Shown here one piece after another: positions 50,727 through 59,695 of a stretch of 64,000 nucleotides of DNA. The notes below the pieces were generated by a model. The model saw nothing but the letters and a program-made list of their open reading frames with translations. It was not told where the DNA came from and searched no databases. The translations under genes and the position numbers were made by a program. Source of the DNA: Candidatus Saccharimonadota bacterium (lineage in GTDB: Bacteria; Patescibacteriota; Saccharimonadia; Saccharimonadales; UBA4665); the NCBI GenBank assembly GCA_013289705.1, contig JABCZM010000006.1, positions 49,491 to 113,490 on the forward strand, given 5' to 3'. Position 1 is the first letter of the stretch; each line of letters starts with the position of its first letter.

Positions 50727-51863
50727 ATGAAGATTGGGTTTGTATTTGATGATTCGCTCGATAAAGCGGATGGCGTGCAACAATACGTTTTGGCTGTTGG
50801 TGAGTGGTTACGCGGCGAAGGTCACGAGGTGCACTATTTGGTAGGCGCTACCAAGCGTAGTGATCTGGCAAACGTACACAGCTTGAGTAAAAACGTGGCT
50901 GCCAGGTTTAACGGAAATCGTATGTCTATTCCTCTGCCGACTTCTAAAAAAGCCATTAAAGCGCTCCTTGAACAAGAAAATTTTGATGTCTTGCATGTGC
51001 AGATGCCTTATAGTCCATGGCTAGCACAACGTGTGATTGCTGCTGCTGGTCCAAGCACGGTTATTTTTGGCACGTTTCATATTGTGCCGCACTCTTGGCT
51101 GGTGCGAGCTGCGAGTCGTTTTTTGGCTAGCTGGACACGCCCTACGCTGAAGCGGTTTGACGATATTGTGAGTGTGTCATCAGCGGCGCAAGTGTTCGCA
51201 AGGCGAACGTTTGGGCTCAAGACTGATGTACTGCCGAACGTGGTCGATTATCATCGATTCCACAGTGCCAAAGCTTTTCCAACCTCGCAACATGATGTCT
51301 TGACGGTGTTATTTTTAGGACGCCTAGTACCGCGAAAAGGCTGCCAAACACTGCTTGAAGCCGTAGATCTACTGAGCAAGCAGATGGTAGACTTGCCGGC
51401 ATTTCGAGTTGTAGTTTGTGGTCGCGGGCCGCTCGAATCGAAGCTGAAGGCCTATGTGCAGGAGCGTCAGTTGGCATCCCTCGTAGAGTTCACGGGATTT
51501 GTGGAAGAAGCCGACAAGCCACGCTATCTAAAATCGGCTGACATCGCAGTATTTCCAAGCACTGGTGGTGAAAGCTTTGGTATCGTGCTTATCGAAGCTA
51601 TGGCGGCCGGTGCGGTTGTACTGGCTGGCGATAATGTAGGCTATCGCTCGGTCATGAGTCCGCAGCCAGATCTGTTATTTACACCAAATCGACCGCGCCA
51701 ACTTGCCGATAGACTGGCGTATTTGTTACGGCAGCCTGCTATGCGATCAGAAAAGATGCGCTGGCAAGATCACTATGTCCAGGATTTTGATGTCTCAGTG
51801 GTCGGCGGCCAGCTGGTTGATCGCTATAAACAAGCGTTGCGCCAGCGCCAGAACGTGCAATAA
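50727..51863 (+). CDS. Second family 4 glycosyltransferase
   Basis: The 378-residue protein is a paralogue of the previous one: KIGFVFDDSLDKADGVQQYV, LHVQMPYSPWLAQ, VLPNVVDYHRF, VLFLGRLVPRKGCQTLLE, VVCGRGPLESKL and PSTGGESFGIVLIEAMAAG. The donor motif is intact. With the upstream GT4 it probably adds successive sugars to a lipid acceptor (inference). A short gap of 8 bases separates it from the transporter gene. Confidence 0.92.
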   Translation: MKIGFVFDDSLDKADGVQQYVLAVGEWLRGEGHEVHYLVGATKRSDLANVHSLSKNVAARFNGNRMSIPLPTSKKAIKALLEQENFDVLHVQMPYSPWLAQRVIAAAGPSTVIFGTFHIVPHSWLVRAASRFLASWTRPTLKRFDDIVSVSSAAQVFARRTFGLKTDVLPNVVDYHRFHSAKAFPTSQHDVLTVLFLGRLVPRKGCQTLLEAVDLLSKQMVDLPAFRVVVCGRGPLESKLKAYVQERQLASLVEFTGFVEEADKPRYLKSADIAVFPSTGGESFGIVLIEAMAAGAVVLAGDNVGYRSVMSPQPDLLFTPNRPRQLADRLAYLLRQPAMRSEKMRWQDHYVQDFDVSVVGGQLVDRYKQALRQRQNVQ

Positions 51864-51871
51864 TAGAACTC

Positions 51872-52996
51872 ATGTTAGGATTACCTCGCCGCGACCACAA
51901 AGAGGAGTTGGCGCTTACCGTCACTACGCAGACTTTTTTCCGCATGCTAATATTGATTCTTGGCACGTTTGCTATTCTTGGGGCCGTGCACAAGGCGGCT
52001 CATGCGCTACTACTCATCTTTATTTCTTTCTTTTTGGCACTGGCACTCAATGCTCCGGTCCATTGGATTGCCAGTCATCTCCCTGGTAGAAAACGAGGCA
52101 GCCGGGTGCTCGGCACGACGATATCATTTTTGATTGTGGTGATTCTATTGGGTGCTTTTATATCAAGTTTGGTACCACCACTGGTACGTCAAACCCAAGG
52201 CTTTATCAATGCTGCACCGCATCTGGTTCGTGATTTTCGTAGCCAGGATAGCGAAGTTGGCACGCTAATTCGGAAGTATCACCTGCAAGACGAAGTCAGT
52301 AAATTTTCTAGCCAGCTTTCGGATCGCCTAAAGAATGTCAGTGGCACTGCACTGTCGACGGCAACACACGTGGGCAGCAGTATTTTTGCGCTGTTAACGA
52401 TATTGGCGCTGACGTTCATGATGTTAGTAGAAGGTCCTCGTTGGTTTGAGTTCTTTAAGCGACTGGTGCCGCGTCGCCACCAACGAGACGCCGAGCGTTT
52501 GGCGCGTGACATGTACAAAGTCGTGAAGGGTTACGTGAACGGTCAGGTGACGTTGGCTTTGATTGCCTCGGCGTTTATTTTGCCTGCGCTTTTGTTTTTG
52601 GGGATTAGCTATCCCGCTGCCTTAGTGGTGATTGTGTTTGTATGCGGACTAATCCCGATGGTTGGGCACAGTATTGGTGCCATTATTGTCACAACCGTGG
52701 CATTGTTTCACTCACCAACGGCAGCGATTATTATTCTGGCGTACTACATTTTGTATCAGCAGATCGAAAATTATCTCATTCAGCCTCGTATTCAGGCAAA
52801 TTCCACTAACCTGTCGCCTTTACTGGTATTTAGTTCGGTAGTCATCGGCGTTAGCTTTAGCGGCCTTTTGGGTGGACTTGTTGCCATACCAATCATGGGC
52901 TGCTTGCGTATTATTGTGCTCTACTACCTGGAATCAGAAAACAAACTCAGCCAAGCTGAAGTGGCTACGGCCATTAAGCCAGCCAAAACAGCCTAG
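51872..52996 (+). CDS. AI-2E family transporter
   Basis: The product has 374 residues and seven to eight membrane helices. ALLLIFISFFLALALNAPV, the soluble helical region with LIRKYHLQDEVSKFSSQLSDRLKN, the GYVNGQVTLALI block, FVCGLIPMVGHSIGAIIV and the C-terminal QQIENYLIQPRIQANSTNLSP match the AI-2E/PerM (TqsA/YdiK) family. Members export small molecules or ions; some are Na+/H+ antiporters. The substrate here is unknown. It overlaps the convergent cysS gene by 4 bases. Confidence 0.9.
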   Translation: MLGLPRRDHKEELALTVTTQTFFRMLILILGTFAILGAVHKAAHALLLIFISFFLALALNAPVHWIASHLPGRKRGSRVLGTTISFLIVVILLGAFISSLVPPLVRQTQGFINAAPHLVRDFRSQDSEVGTLIRKYHLQDEVSKFSSQLSDRLKNVSGTALSTATHVGSSIFALLTILALTFMMLVEGPRWFEFFKRLVPRRHQRDAERLARDMYKVVKGYVNGQVTLALIASAFILPALLFLGISYPAALVVIVFVCGLIPMVGHSIGAIIVTTVALFHSPTAAIIILAYYILYQQIENYLIQPRIQANSTNLSPLLVFSSVVIGVSFSGLLGGLVAIPIMGCLRIIVLYYLESENKLSQAEVATAIKPAKTA

Positions 52997-54399
52997 ACAC
53001 GGGACCAGACAGTGGTATTTGCTTGATCCTTTATGGTAATGCCTTGCAGTTTAAGCTGTTCGCGGAGATTGTCCGAAAGTGCCCAGTCTTGGTGCTGGCG
53101 AGCCTCTTCGCGTTCGTGAATCAATTGTTTTTGTTCATCAGAGATGTCTGGTCGACCAGACAGGTGTAGACCAAGAGCATTGTCGAGCCACTCTAAGAAA
53201 TCGACAAAGACCACCTGACTGTCCGTGTTGATGCCGCTACCATTGATTGCTGTCTCAAGTTTGCTTAGTGCTGCCAGCACGGTCGGCGTGTCTAAATCAT
53301 TTTCGAGCGCTTCTAGAATGCTGTGGCGAGCGGCTTCGATGGTATGTTTTTGCACGGTGCCGCTGTCATTGGCTTGCCATTGCCAATCGGCCGTTGCTTG
53401 GTAGGCGGCTAATCTGTTATTTGCGGCTTCTAGGCTTTCCCAGCTGAATTTACTCTGGCTGCGATAGTGCGATTCAAAGACATGCAAACGGAAAGCTTCT
53501 GGGCTAATGCCTCTGGCTTCAATGTCGGCCAAGCGAATGCCGTTGCCCAGGCTTTTACTAATTTTTTCGCCGTTAACCGTGACGTGATTGCTGTGGAGCC
53601 AGTAGTTACTGAAGCGTTTGCCAGTTGCGGCTTCAGATTGAGCAATTTCGTTGGTGTGGTGTACGGGGATATGATCGATGCCACCAGCGTGCAAGTCGAT
53701 AGTTTCGCCCAGATATTTCATGGCCATGGCAGAACATTCGATATGCCAACCAGGGAAACCTTTGCCCCAGGGACTATCCCATTCCATGTCACGCGTATGA
53801 GCATTGTTTTTGGGGCTGAACTTCCAGAGTGCAAAGTCGGTGGGATTGCGCTTTTGGGTGTTGACTGCAACACGAGCGCCGGCCTGTAAGTCGTCGAGGT
53901 CGAGCTTTGCAAAGTTGGCGTAGGCTTCGAATTTGCTGGTATCGTAGTAGACGCCATCATCAATAACGTATGTGAAGCCTTTTTGCTCAAGTTTTTGAAT
54001 CAGTTCAATCTGCTCTGGAATATGATCGGTGGCTTTGGTCAAAAAGTTCGGTTCGGTAATGTTTAATGCACGTAAATCATGCAAGAAATCATCGGTGTAA
54101 AACTTTGCGACTTCCCAGGCGGTTTTACCTTCGCGTTTGGCACCCTTTTCTAGTTTGTCTTCACCGTCGTCGGCATCACTTACCAAGTGGCCAACATCGG
54201 TAATATTCATGACCCATTTTGGCGCGTATCCGGCCGTTTTGAGCGTGCGAATCAGCAAATCCCAGCGAATGTAGGTAAACCAGTGGCCAACATGGGCGTA
54301 ATCGTAGACGGTTGGTCCACAAGTGTAGACGGTTGCCAGGGGTGCGTTTAATAGTTCTAGTACTTCGGTTTGGCGCGTTAGGGTATTGTATAGCTTCAT
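52993..54399 (-). CDS. cysS: Cysteinyl-tRNA synthetase
   Basis: From the ATG at 54399 (AGGG 5 bases upstream) the enzyme has 468 residues. The HIGH motif is HVGH (36-39) preceded by the zinc ligand Cys27 in VYTCGPT; further zinc ligands are in GWHIECSAM and [15 protein letters not shown]; the KMSKS motif is KISKSLGN. A helical anticodon-binding C-terminus follows. It charges tRNA-Cys with cysteine. The gene is second in a minus-strand operon that starts with a probable cysteine-sensing leader. Confidence 0.97.
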   Translation of the reverse strand: MKLYNTLTRQTEVLELLNAPLATVYTCGPTVYDYAHVGHWFTYIRWDLLIRTLKTAGYAPKWVMNITDVGHLVSDADDGEDKLEKGAKREGKTAWEVAKFYTDDFLHDLRALNITEPNFLTKATDHIPEQIELIQKLEQKGFTYVIDDGVYYDTSKFEAYANFAKLDLDDLQAGARVAVNTQKRNPTDFALWKFSPKNNAHTRDMEWDSPWGKGFPGWHIECSAMAMKYLGETIDLHAGGIDHIPVHHTNEIAQSEAATGKRFSNYWLHSNHVTVNGEKISKSLGNGIRLADIEARGISPEAFRLHVFESHYRSQSKFSWESLEAANNRLAAYQATADWQWQANDSGTVQKHTIEAARHSILEALENDLDTPTVLAALSKLETAINGSGINTDSQVVFVDFLEWLDNALGLHLSGRPDISDEQKQLIHEREEARQHQDWALSDNLREQLKLQGITIKDQANTTVWSRV

Positions 54400-54401
54400 G
54401 A

Positions 54402-54824
54402 CTACCCTATTGTATCCCATCTTGGGTGCTCTTGGTTGGTGACGGCCATAAATACGTCTAGATTATCTGGTCGCAGTGTATATTCTTTTGGTCGTGATTG
54501 TTGCTGTCTTCTTGTGTCCCCGAAGCGCACCCATTCAATGGGACGGTCGACGACGCTGCCGCGTATAAATAATCGTGGGCGTGAAAAGCGATACGTTGCG
54601 CCGTAGACAATCTGCTCAGGAGTGATTTCTTGTGTTGGTAGGTGGCCACTTCTATCGCTGGCTAGTACGGTGTAACCAGGAATATCACGCAGCTTGGCGA
54701 GTTCTGAAAGGTCAAAATTTTCTGTGGCCAACGCGTGCTGAACGGCACCTCGCAGCGCGTCGGCTCGCTCTTGTGGCGATGGCAAAATAACGCCATTTGC
54801 TACATCTAGGTATGTCTCGCTCAT
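54402..54824 (-). CDS. Hypothetical protein cotranscribed with cysS, 140 residues
   Basis: I do not recognise this protein. It starts MSETYLDVANGVILPSPQERADALRG, with a helical N-terminus, and has a strand-rich C-terminal half (YGATYRFSRPRLFIRGSVVD, WVRFGDT). GAAAGGATTAGAAAT provides a ribosome binding site (AAAGGA). Its stop codon is 2 bases before the cysS ATG, and both lie behind the putative cysteine attenuator, so its level would respond to cysteine. It might help amino-acid or tRNA metabolism, but nothing in the sequence says so. Confidence 0.65.
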   Translation of the reverse strand: MSETYLDVANGVILPSPQERADALRGAVQHALATENFDLSELAKLRDIPGYTVLASDRSGHLPTQEITPEQIVYGATYRFSRPRLFIRGSVVDRPIEWVRFGDTRRQQQSRPKEYTLRPDNLDVFMAVTNQEHPRWDTIG

Positions 54825-54854
54825 AGAGTATTTCTAATCCTTTCTTAGTTAAAT

Positions 54855-54881
54855 AAAAAACGAGCCGGTGAGGCTCGTTTT
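54855..54881 (-). terminator. Attenuator-type terminator ahead of the cysS operon
   Basis: On the minus strand AAAACGAGCC (54872-54881) pairs perfectly with GGCTCGTTTT (54857-54866) around a TCACC loop, and the T-run continues to 54855. It lies 31 bases upstream of the first gene of the cysS operon. The segment GCCTCAC (54868-54874) of the left arm and loop can instead pair with GTGAGGC (54918-54924) just after the leader peptide stop codon. Confidence 0.8.
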
Positions 54882-54925
54882 GGGTACTTGTTTGGAATTT
54901 TTGGAAAACGGAAGCTGGCCTCACA

Positions 54926-54976
54926 CTATGTACATGAAACCTGGTAACAACTAGGATTTGTGTCTTGCAGTAGCAT
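54926..54976 (-). CDS. Putative cysteine-rich leader peptide of the cysS operon
   Basis: A 16-codon frame encodes MLLQDTNPSCYQVSCT and stops with TAG. Two of 16 codons are TGT (Cys), at positions 10 and 15. The ATG is 7 bases downstream of the -10 box of a good promoter, so the mRNA would be leaderless, as for small cysteine-sensing peptides in some Actinobacteria. The stop is followed immediately by the GTGAGGC antiterminator segment. This would let ribosome stalling at Cys codons alter termination. Not verified experimentally. Confidence 0.6.
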   Translation of the reverse strand: MLLQDTNPSCYQVSCT

Positions 54977-54983
54977 GACTGTT

Positions 54984-55012
54984 AGCATAGCAGACAACGG
55001 TTTGGTCATCAA
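54984..55012 (-). promoter_or_regulatory. Promoter of the cysS leader
   Basis: On the minus strand TTGATG (55007-55012) and TATGCT (54984-54989) are 17 bases apart; the predicted start of transcription falls on or next to the ATG of the leader peptide. The -35 box overlaps the stop codon of the DHH gene. Confidence 0.65.
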
Positions 55013-56040
55013 ACTTTTTTGTTTTCCGCGAGTTCGTCTATGAGTTTTGTAGCGAACTTCACGGTTTCGGTTTTGATGTCTGCAAACGAGCGACCATCGC
55101 TAACCTTGAATCCGCTCGCGTAAGCATGGCCACCACCGCCCATATGTTCGGCTAGTTTTCCAGCTATGGGTGAGCCGGTGTTGGCGCGTAGTGCAGCGGT
55201 TGCGTGACCATCGTCGTAATTTTTGAGCACGATGCTAAGTTTTACCCCCTGGACTTGGAGCATGTCAGACTGTACGAGCGGCCCAGGATTGTAAAGTGGG
55301 CTGTATTCGTTAATTTCCGTTTGAGGTATTGCGACAATGGCAATTTGTCCGTTGGCTACAAATTCGGTGCGTGCCAACAGTGCTCCCTTGTAGGCGTAAA
55401 TAACTTGTGCCATTTTGCTGTATTCGCGCCGTAGTTCTTCGAGCTTTGGACGGTTTGCACCTAAGTCAGTTAGATCTGCCATGACGCGGTAGGTGCTGGC
55501 TTGGGTGAGTTCGTTGCTCAGTCCCTGTGTGTCGCCCAGAATCGAGCTCATAAGGTGTTCGGCGGCTTCGGAATTGATCTTCCAGCCTAGGCCTGTGGCT
55601 ATATGGAAAATGAGCTCGCCGGCCGAAGCAACATTTGGGTCGATGATACTCATATTCGCAAAATCAATCGGTTTTTCGACGGTTACATGATGATCGAATA
55701 TGATACACGGCTTGCTTTTGAGCACGGGTAATTTACCCGACTTTTCTAGCTGATCAAACAGTGTATAGGTGCTGGCGTCAACAATAATGGCTAGGTCATA
55801 CGTGCTTGGTGGCTCGTTGAGCACTCGGTCCCAGCCCGAAAAGTAGCGCAAATACGTTGGGATTTCCACGCCGCAGTACAGGTAGACGTCCTTGCCGAGG
55901 TCGCCCAAGATATGCTCCAGCGCCAGTGCGCTGCCCAACGAGTCGGCGTCGGGGTTATCGGCTTGCAGTACGACTATTTTCTGCGCAGCTTCAACTGCCG
56001 ATTTAACTTGTTCCGCTAGGGGGTATTTCATAACGCTCAT
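55009..56040 (-). CDS. DHH/DHHA1 phosphoesterase (NrnA-like)
   Basis: The protein has 343 residues. QADNPDADSLGSALAL replaces the usual DHHDG... start of DHH enzymes with the NPDADSLGS motif; IIVDAST, FDHHVTVEK (the DHH motif) and near the C-terminus GGGGHAYASGF (DHHA1 motif) follow. Such enzymes degrade oligoribonucleotides, pAp or cyclic dinucleotides. Nano-RNA turnover is the likely role. It overlaps recR by 4 bases (ATGA), and the promoter of the cysS leader begins in its stop codon. Confidence 0.9.
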   Translation of the reverse strand: MSVMKYPLAEQVKSAVEAAQKIVVLQADNPDADSLGSALALEHILGDLGKDVYLYCGVEIPTYLRYFSGWDRVLNEPPSTYDLAIIVDASTYTLFDQLEKSGKLPVLKSKPCIIFDHHVTVEKPIDFANMSIIDPNVASAGELIFHIATGLGWKINSEAAEHLMSSILGDTQGLSNELTQASTYRVMADLTDLGANRPKLEELRREYSKMAQVIYAYKGALLARTEFVANGQIAIVAIPQTEINEYSPLYNPGPLVQSDMLQVQGVKLSIVLKNYDDGHATAALRANTGSPIAGKLAEHMGGGGHAYASGFKVSDGRSFADIKTETVKFATKLIDELAENKKV

Positions 56041-56645
56041 AATGCTTGTCTGCCTTCCAGTGCTCGTCCGAGCGTGATTTGGTCGGCATATTCCAGATCG
56101 ACACCAATTGGTAAGCCACGCGCTAGCCGCGTAATCTTAACCGTGCGGTCTGTGCCAATTTGTTGCTGAATGTACAGTGCTGTTGACTCGCCTTCGACGC
56201 TGGCATTGGTGGCCAGGATGATCTCCTGCACATCATCGTCATCAATGCGGTTGATAAGTTCCTGAATATGCAGCTGATCCGGCCCAATGCCGTCGATTGG
56301 CGACACAAGGCCGCCCAGTACATGGTACGTGCCGTGAAACTGTCCGGTTTTCTCCAGGGCAACAATGTCAAATGGTTCAGCTACGACGGCGATGGTTGTT
56401 TTGTCGCGGCGCGGGTCGGTATACAGATCTGATTCGTCTTGACCGGCTGGTACTAACGCAAAGGTTTTTTTACAGTAACCAATGCCACCATGCAGGCCGA
56501 GCAGTGTCTGCGCAAGCTGTTGGCTGGCCTGATTGTCATGGCGCACTAAATAATAGGCGTAACGCTCGGCGGTACGTGGTCCAACGCCTGGCAAGGCACC
56601 AAGTGCTTCAATCAAGTCGGTCAGTGCTGGGGGCAGTATCTGCAT
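56037..56645 (-). CDS. recR: Recombination mediator RecR with degenerate zinc finger
   Basis: The 202-residue product has the N-terminal HhH (ALGALPGVGPRTAERYAYYLV), the post-finger TDPRRD, the Toprim core (IAVVAEPFDIVALEKTGQFHGTYHVLGG) and the Walker-B-like C-terminus GVDLEYADQITLGRALEGR. RecR with RecO/RecF loads RecA on gaps. The C4 zinc finger is almost gone: in the finger region only Cys58 (GYCKKT) remains of four, and it is the only Cys in the protein. The gene follows ybaB and precedes the DHH gene, the usual dnaX-ybaB-recR neighbourhood. Confidence 0.95.
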   Translation of the reverse strand: MQILPPALTDLIEALGALPGVGPRTAERYAYYLVRHDNQASQQLAQTLLGLHGGIGYCKKTFALVPAGQDESDLYTDPRRDKTTIAVVAEPFDIVALEKTGQFHGTYHVLGGLVSPIDGIGPDQLHIQELINRIDDDDVQEIILATNASVEGESTALYIQQQIGTDRTVKITRLARGLPIGVDLEYADQITLGRALEGRQAL

Positions 56646-56670
56646 AGAAAGTCTAAACTAGAAACCTAGA

Positions 56671-56964
56671 TCACAAACCTAAATCACCAAGAGCACCCAT
56701 CATTGGCTGCATTTTCTCGGCTGCAATTTTTTGGCTCTGTGCGATGGCTTCTTTAACGGCGTCTTCAACCCAGCGCTCTAACTGTCCGATATCGTCAACA
56801 TCAACATAGTCTGGATCGATGTGAATTTTCTTAATCTTTTGTTCGCCGGTGATTTCGACTTTTACTGCGCCATCACCTTCTTCGACGGTGATAATCTGCT
56901 TCTGTAGTTCTTTCTGAATCTTCTTTACTCGCATCAGCATCTTAGCTTGATCAAATCGTGACAT
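56671..56964 (-). CDS. ybaB: YbaB/EbfC family nucleoid-associated protein
   Basis: From ATG 56964, with AAAGGG 5 bases before it, the protein has 97 residues. MSRFDQAKMLMRVKKIQKELQKQ is the first helix, VEITGEQKIKKIHIDP the central sheet and LERWVEDAVKEAIAQSQKIAAEKM the last helix, as in YbaB/EbfC. It binds DNA as a dimer and accompanies dnaX and recR in many bacteria. It lies 26 bases upstream of recR. Confidence 0.93.
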   Translation of the reverse strand: MSRFDQAKMLMRVKKIQKELQKQIITVEEGDGAVKVEITGEQKIKKIHIDPDYVDVDDIGQLERWVEDAVKEAIAQSQKIAAEKMQPMMGALGDLGL

Positions 56965-57018
56965 TGTTTCCCTTTCTTCTAAAATCGTACGCACTTTATC
57001 TGTAATATTGTAGCAACT

Positions 57019-58218
57019 CTAGAGCTTGTTGTGAAATGTCGGGCCTGTTGTGGGGCTGTGCGGCCAGGCCGTGTAGTATGAGCGCACGTTATAGAAACAG
57101 GCCATAGCGATGGCTAAACCTAGCAATCCGAAGCCAATGCTGCGGGCTAGCGGGTTGCGTGGAAATACGCGCAACCACTCATGCAACAAGTAGCCAACAC
57201 CGGCGGTGATAATTAGATACACGATCGGTATAAGAATACTGAAGCTTACAGAGCCACCTAGCGCAAAGAAGATGGCGCCAATAACGTAAAGGCTGGCTAG
57301 TAAGCGAGTGCGTGGTGCGGTAAGGTGCTTGCCGTAAAAAATAAGCCCAAGAATACCCATAAGCGCACTAAACACATCAAGCACTGGCAAACGATCAAGC
57401 CAGAGCTGTGGTTGTTGCGGCCCGCGCCATACCAGGAAGCTAAGTGTTTGGACAAATCGGTGTGGAACCTCACCAGGATTGCTGAATGTCTGAGGTAACC
57501 CCAGCCACTGCTGCACCAGTGAAGGCGTCTTTGCGAGTGCGGCTGCCAACGGCAGTAATATTGCTACGAACAATGCTACCAAACAAATTTGCTGCCAATG
57601 CCGTTTGAGTTGTCGCCAGCCGCCAATAAGATGATGTGCTTGCAGGCCAAGGCTAAGAAGCACGAGCCACAACATGCCAGGAATATAGAGTAGTATTGCC
57701 AGTATAGCCACTGCCAGGAAAGTGGCGATTACTCGTTTTCTGTGGCGCTCCCAGGCAATATGGGTTGCCAGTAACATCGGCATAGCCCATAAGTAAAGTA
57801 CTTCTGGTCCGGCAAATCGACTGACATGTAAAAACCAGCTGGAAAAACCAAACAAAACCGTGCCAAAAAAAGCCGTTCGCACACCGTACCAACGACGCAA
57901 AACATAGGCGAATGACGCGAGTGCCAACAGACCAAATAGAACGCTTGGAATCCGTGTAACGGTCTGGCCATGATGTGAAAAAATGGCCAAAAACAACCAT
58001 TCCAATACCGTTAACGGTGCATTTAACGGGTTGTGCGCGATATTGTGCCACGAACTTGCAAACAATTGCTGACGGACTTCGTCATCACTTAACCCACCTG
58101 TTAGTGAGCCTAACCTGTAGAGCATGAAAGACAAGGCAACAACCACCGCCAGGCCAAGCATGCCGAGTATTCGCCAATTCTTTGGTACTAGAGGTTGGAG
58201 AGGTCGGAATTTTTTCAT
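57019..58218 (-). CDS. GT-C type membrane glycosyltransferase (ArnT/PMT-like)
   Basis: The 399-residue protein has about ten membrane helices. An N-terminal loop contains SLTGGLSDDEVRQQLFASSWHNIAHNPLNAP, with the paired acidic residues (DDE) that are catalytic in ArnT/PMT-type (GT39/GT83) enzymes, followed by HHGQTVTRIPSVLFG and the WYGVRTAFFGTVLFGFSSWFLHVSR segments typical of PMT_2 proteins. It would use a polyprenyl-linked sugar outside the membrane. It interrupts the dnaB-ybaB-recR group, so it is probably not functionally related to replication. Confidence 0.78.
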   Translation of the reverse strand: MKKFRPLQPLVPKNWRILGMLGLAVVVALSFMLYRLGSLTGGLSDDEVRQQLFASSWHNIAHNPLNAPLTVLEWLFLAIFSHHGQTVTRIPSVLFGLLALASFAYVLRRWYGVRTAFFGTVLFGFSSWFLHVSRFAGPEVLYLWAMPMLLATHIAWERHRKRVIATFLAVAILAILLYIPGMLWLVLLSLGLQAHHLIGGWRQLKRHWQQICLVALFVAILLPLAAALAKTPSLVQQWLGLPQTFSNPGEVPHRFVQTLSFLVWRGPQQPQLWLDRLPVLDVFSALMGILGLIFYGKHLTAPRTRLLASLYVIGAIFFALGGSVSFSILIPIVYLIITAGVGYLLHEWLRVFPRNPLARSIGFGLLGLAIAMACFYNVRSYYTAWPHSPTTGPTFHNKL

Positions 58219-58294
58219 TCAACTTCCTATTATACGGCCTATTATCCGGAAACTATAAGCATTTTGACGTGTCCGAAACGAAGCGACAGTTTGC

Positions 58295-59659
58295 TTAGCC
58301 GCCGAATGGATCGTCTTGGCGTGATTCGAGCGAACTAATCCGTTGTTTGTCTCTGTCAAAGTAGAGTTCAACGCCACCAGTTGGGCCGTTACGATGTTTC
58401 TTGATCAGTACGTCCATGATGTTTTTGCGGTCAGTTTCCGGATTGTAATAATCTTCGCGGTACAAAAACGCCACAACGTCGGCGTCCTGCTCGATTGAGC
58501 CGGATTCTCGGAGGTCGGATAACTGTGGTATCTGTGGGGTCCGGCTTTCGACTGAACGACTCAGCTGGCTGAGTGAAATCAGTGGCACATTTAGTTCACG
58601 CGCAATGCCTTTTAGTCCTCGTGAGATTTCAGAAATTTCTTGCACGCGGTTACCTTCTGACGCATAGCGGCCACCGCCACTCATCAACTGTAAGTAGTCT
58701 ACAATTACCAAGCCGAGCGGATGCTGGTGGGCTTCACGGCGAGCCTTGGTGCGCATGTCACTCACCGTGATACCTGGCGTGTCGTCGATGTAAATTTGGG
58801 CTTCGCTGAGTGTGCCCATGGCTTCACCAATCTTTTCGAAGTCACTATCGGTTAGGTTTCCGGTGCGCAGTGCCCAGGCGTCGACGCCTGATTCCATGGC
58901 CAGTAAACGGTCAACTAACTGTTCTTTGCTCATTTCGAGCGAAAAGATCAGTACGGGTTCTTTGGCTTTGACGGCAACTTTGTGCGCTAGGTTTAACACA
59001 AATGCGGTTTTACCCATCGACGGCCGAGCCGCCAAGATGAACAGGTCAGACCGTTGCAGCCCCGCCAGCATGTTGTCCAGGTCTTTGTATCCGGTGGGCA
59101 CGCCGCGGATTTTGCCCTTATCTTTATGCAAGTCATCGAGTCGCTCAAAGCTTTCGGCCAAGATAGCTTCTAGGCTGATTACGTCTTGCTTGACATGCTT
59201 TTGGCTGACTTCGAACAGGCGGGTTTCGGATTCTTCTATGAGTTCGTTCAGTGATTTTGATTCGTCATAACTGAGTTCGGTCATTTCCTGAGAAGCATTG
59301 ATGAGTCGGCGACGCAGTGCTTTCTGGGCAACAATTTCGGCGTATTGTTCGGCGTGGGCCGCGGTTGGTACAAAGTTGGTTAGTTCGGTCAGGTATGATG
59401 GACCACCCACCATTTCGAGGTTGCCAACACCTTTTAGCTGGTCGGCCAGTGTTAACACGTCGATGGGGCTGTGCTTTTCGTATAGTTTGGTAATGGCTTC
59501 GTAAATTTTTTGGTGTTTGGCGTCAAAAAAGTCGGTGGCGGTAATGGCGTCGGCAATTTTTACAATCGCGTCGGCATCAATCAAAATAGCACCAAGCAGT
59601 GACGCTTCGGCTTCGGTATTTTGAGGTGCTTGCTTACGCCCGCGGTTGTCCGGATCCAC
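58295..59659 (-). CDS. dnaB: Replicative DNA helicase
   Basis: The 454-residue enzyme starts at a GTG (59659) with GAGG 9 bases upstream. The N-terminal helical domain begins PQNTEAEASLLGAIL; the RecA-like domain has AARPSMGKTAFVLNLAHKV (Walker A), FSLEMSKEQL, LVIVDYLQLMSG (Walker B) and SLSQLSRSVESR. It unwinds DNA at the fork as a hexamer. A conserved DLRESGSIEQDADVV loop is present. It lies 36 bases downstream of dnaX. Confidence 0.97.
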   Translation of the reverse strand: MDPDNRGRKQAPQNTEAEASLLGAILIDADAIVKIADAITATDFFDAKHQKIYEAITKLYEKHSPIDVLTLADQLKGVGNLEMVGGPSYLTELTNFVPTAAHAEQYAEIVAQKALRRRLINASQEMTELSYDESKSLNELIEESETRLFEVSQKHVKQDVISLEAILAESFERLDDLHKDKGKIRGVPTGYKDLDNMLAGLQRSDLFILAARPSMGKTAFVLNLAHKVAVKAKEPVLIFSLEMSKEQLVDRLLAMESGVDAWALRTGNLTDSDFEKIGEAMGTLSEAQIYIDDTPGITVSDMRTKARREAHQHPLGLVIVDYLQLMSGGGRYASEGNRVQEISEISRGLKGIARELNVPLISLSQLSRSVESRTPQIPQLSDLRESGSIEQDADVVAFLYREDYYNPETDRKNIMDVLIKKHRNGPTGGVELYFDRDKQRISSLESRQDDPFGG

Positions 59660-59695
59660 TTAGAATTGCCTCTCTTCTCTTGTCATTTGTGCTAC

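Noticed and set aside
54825..55008. A T-box riboswitch upstream of the cysS operon
   Set aside because: No sequence like the AGGGTGG-type T-box core is present; the leader is short and better explained by a leader peptide plus terminator.
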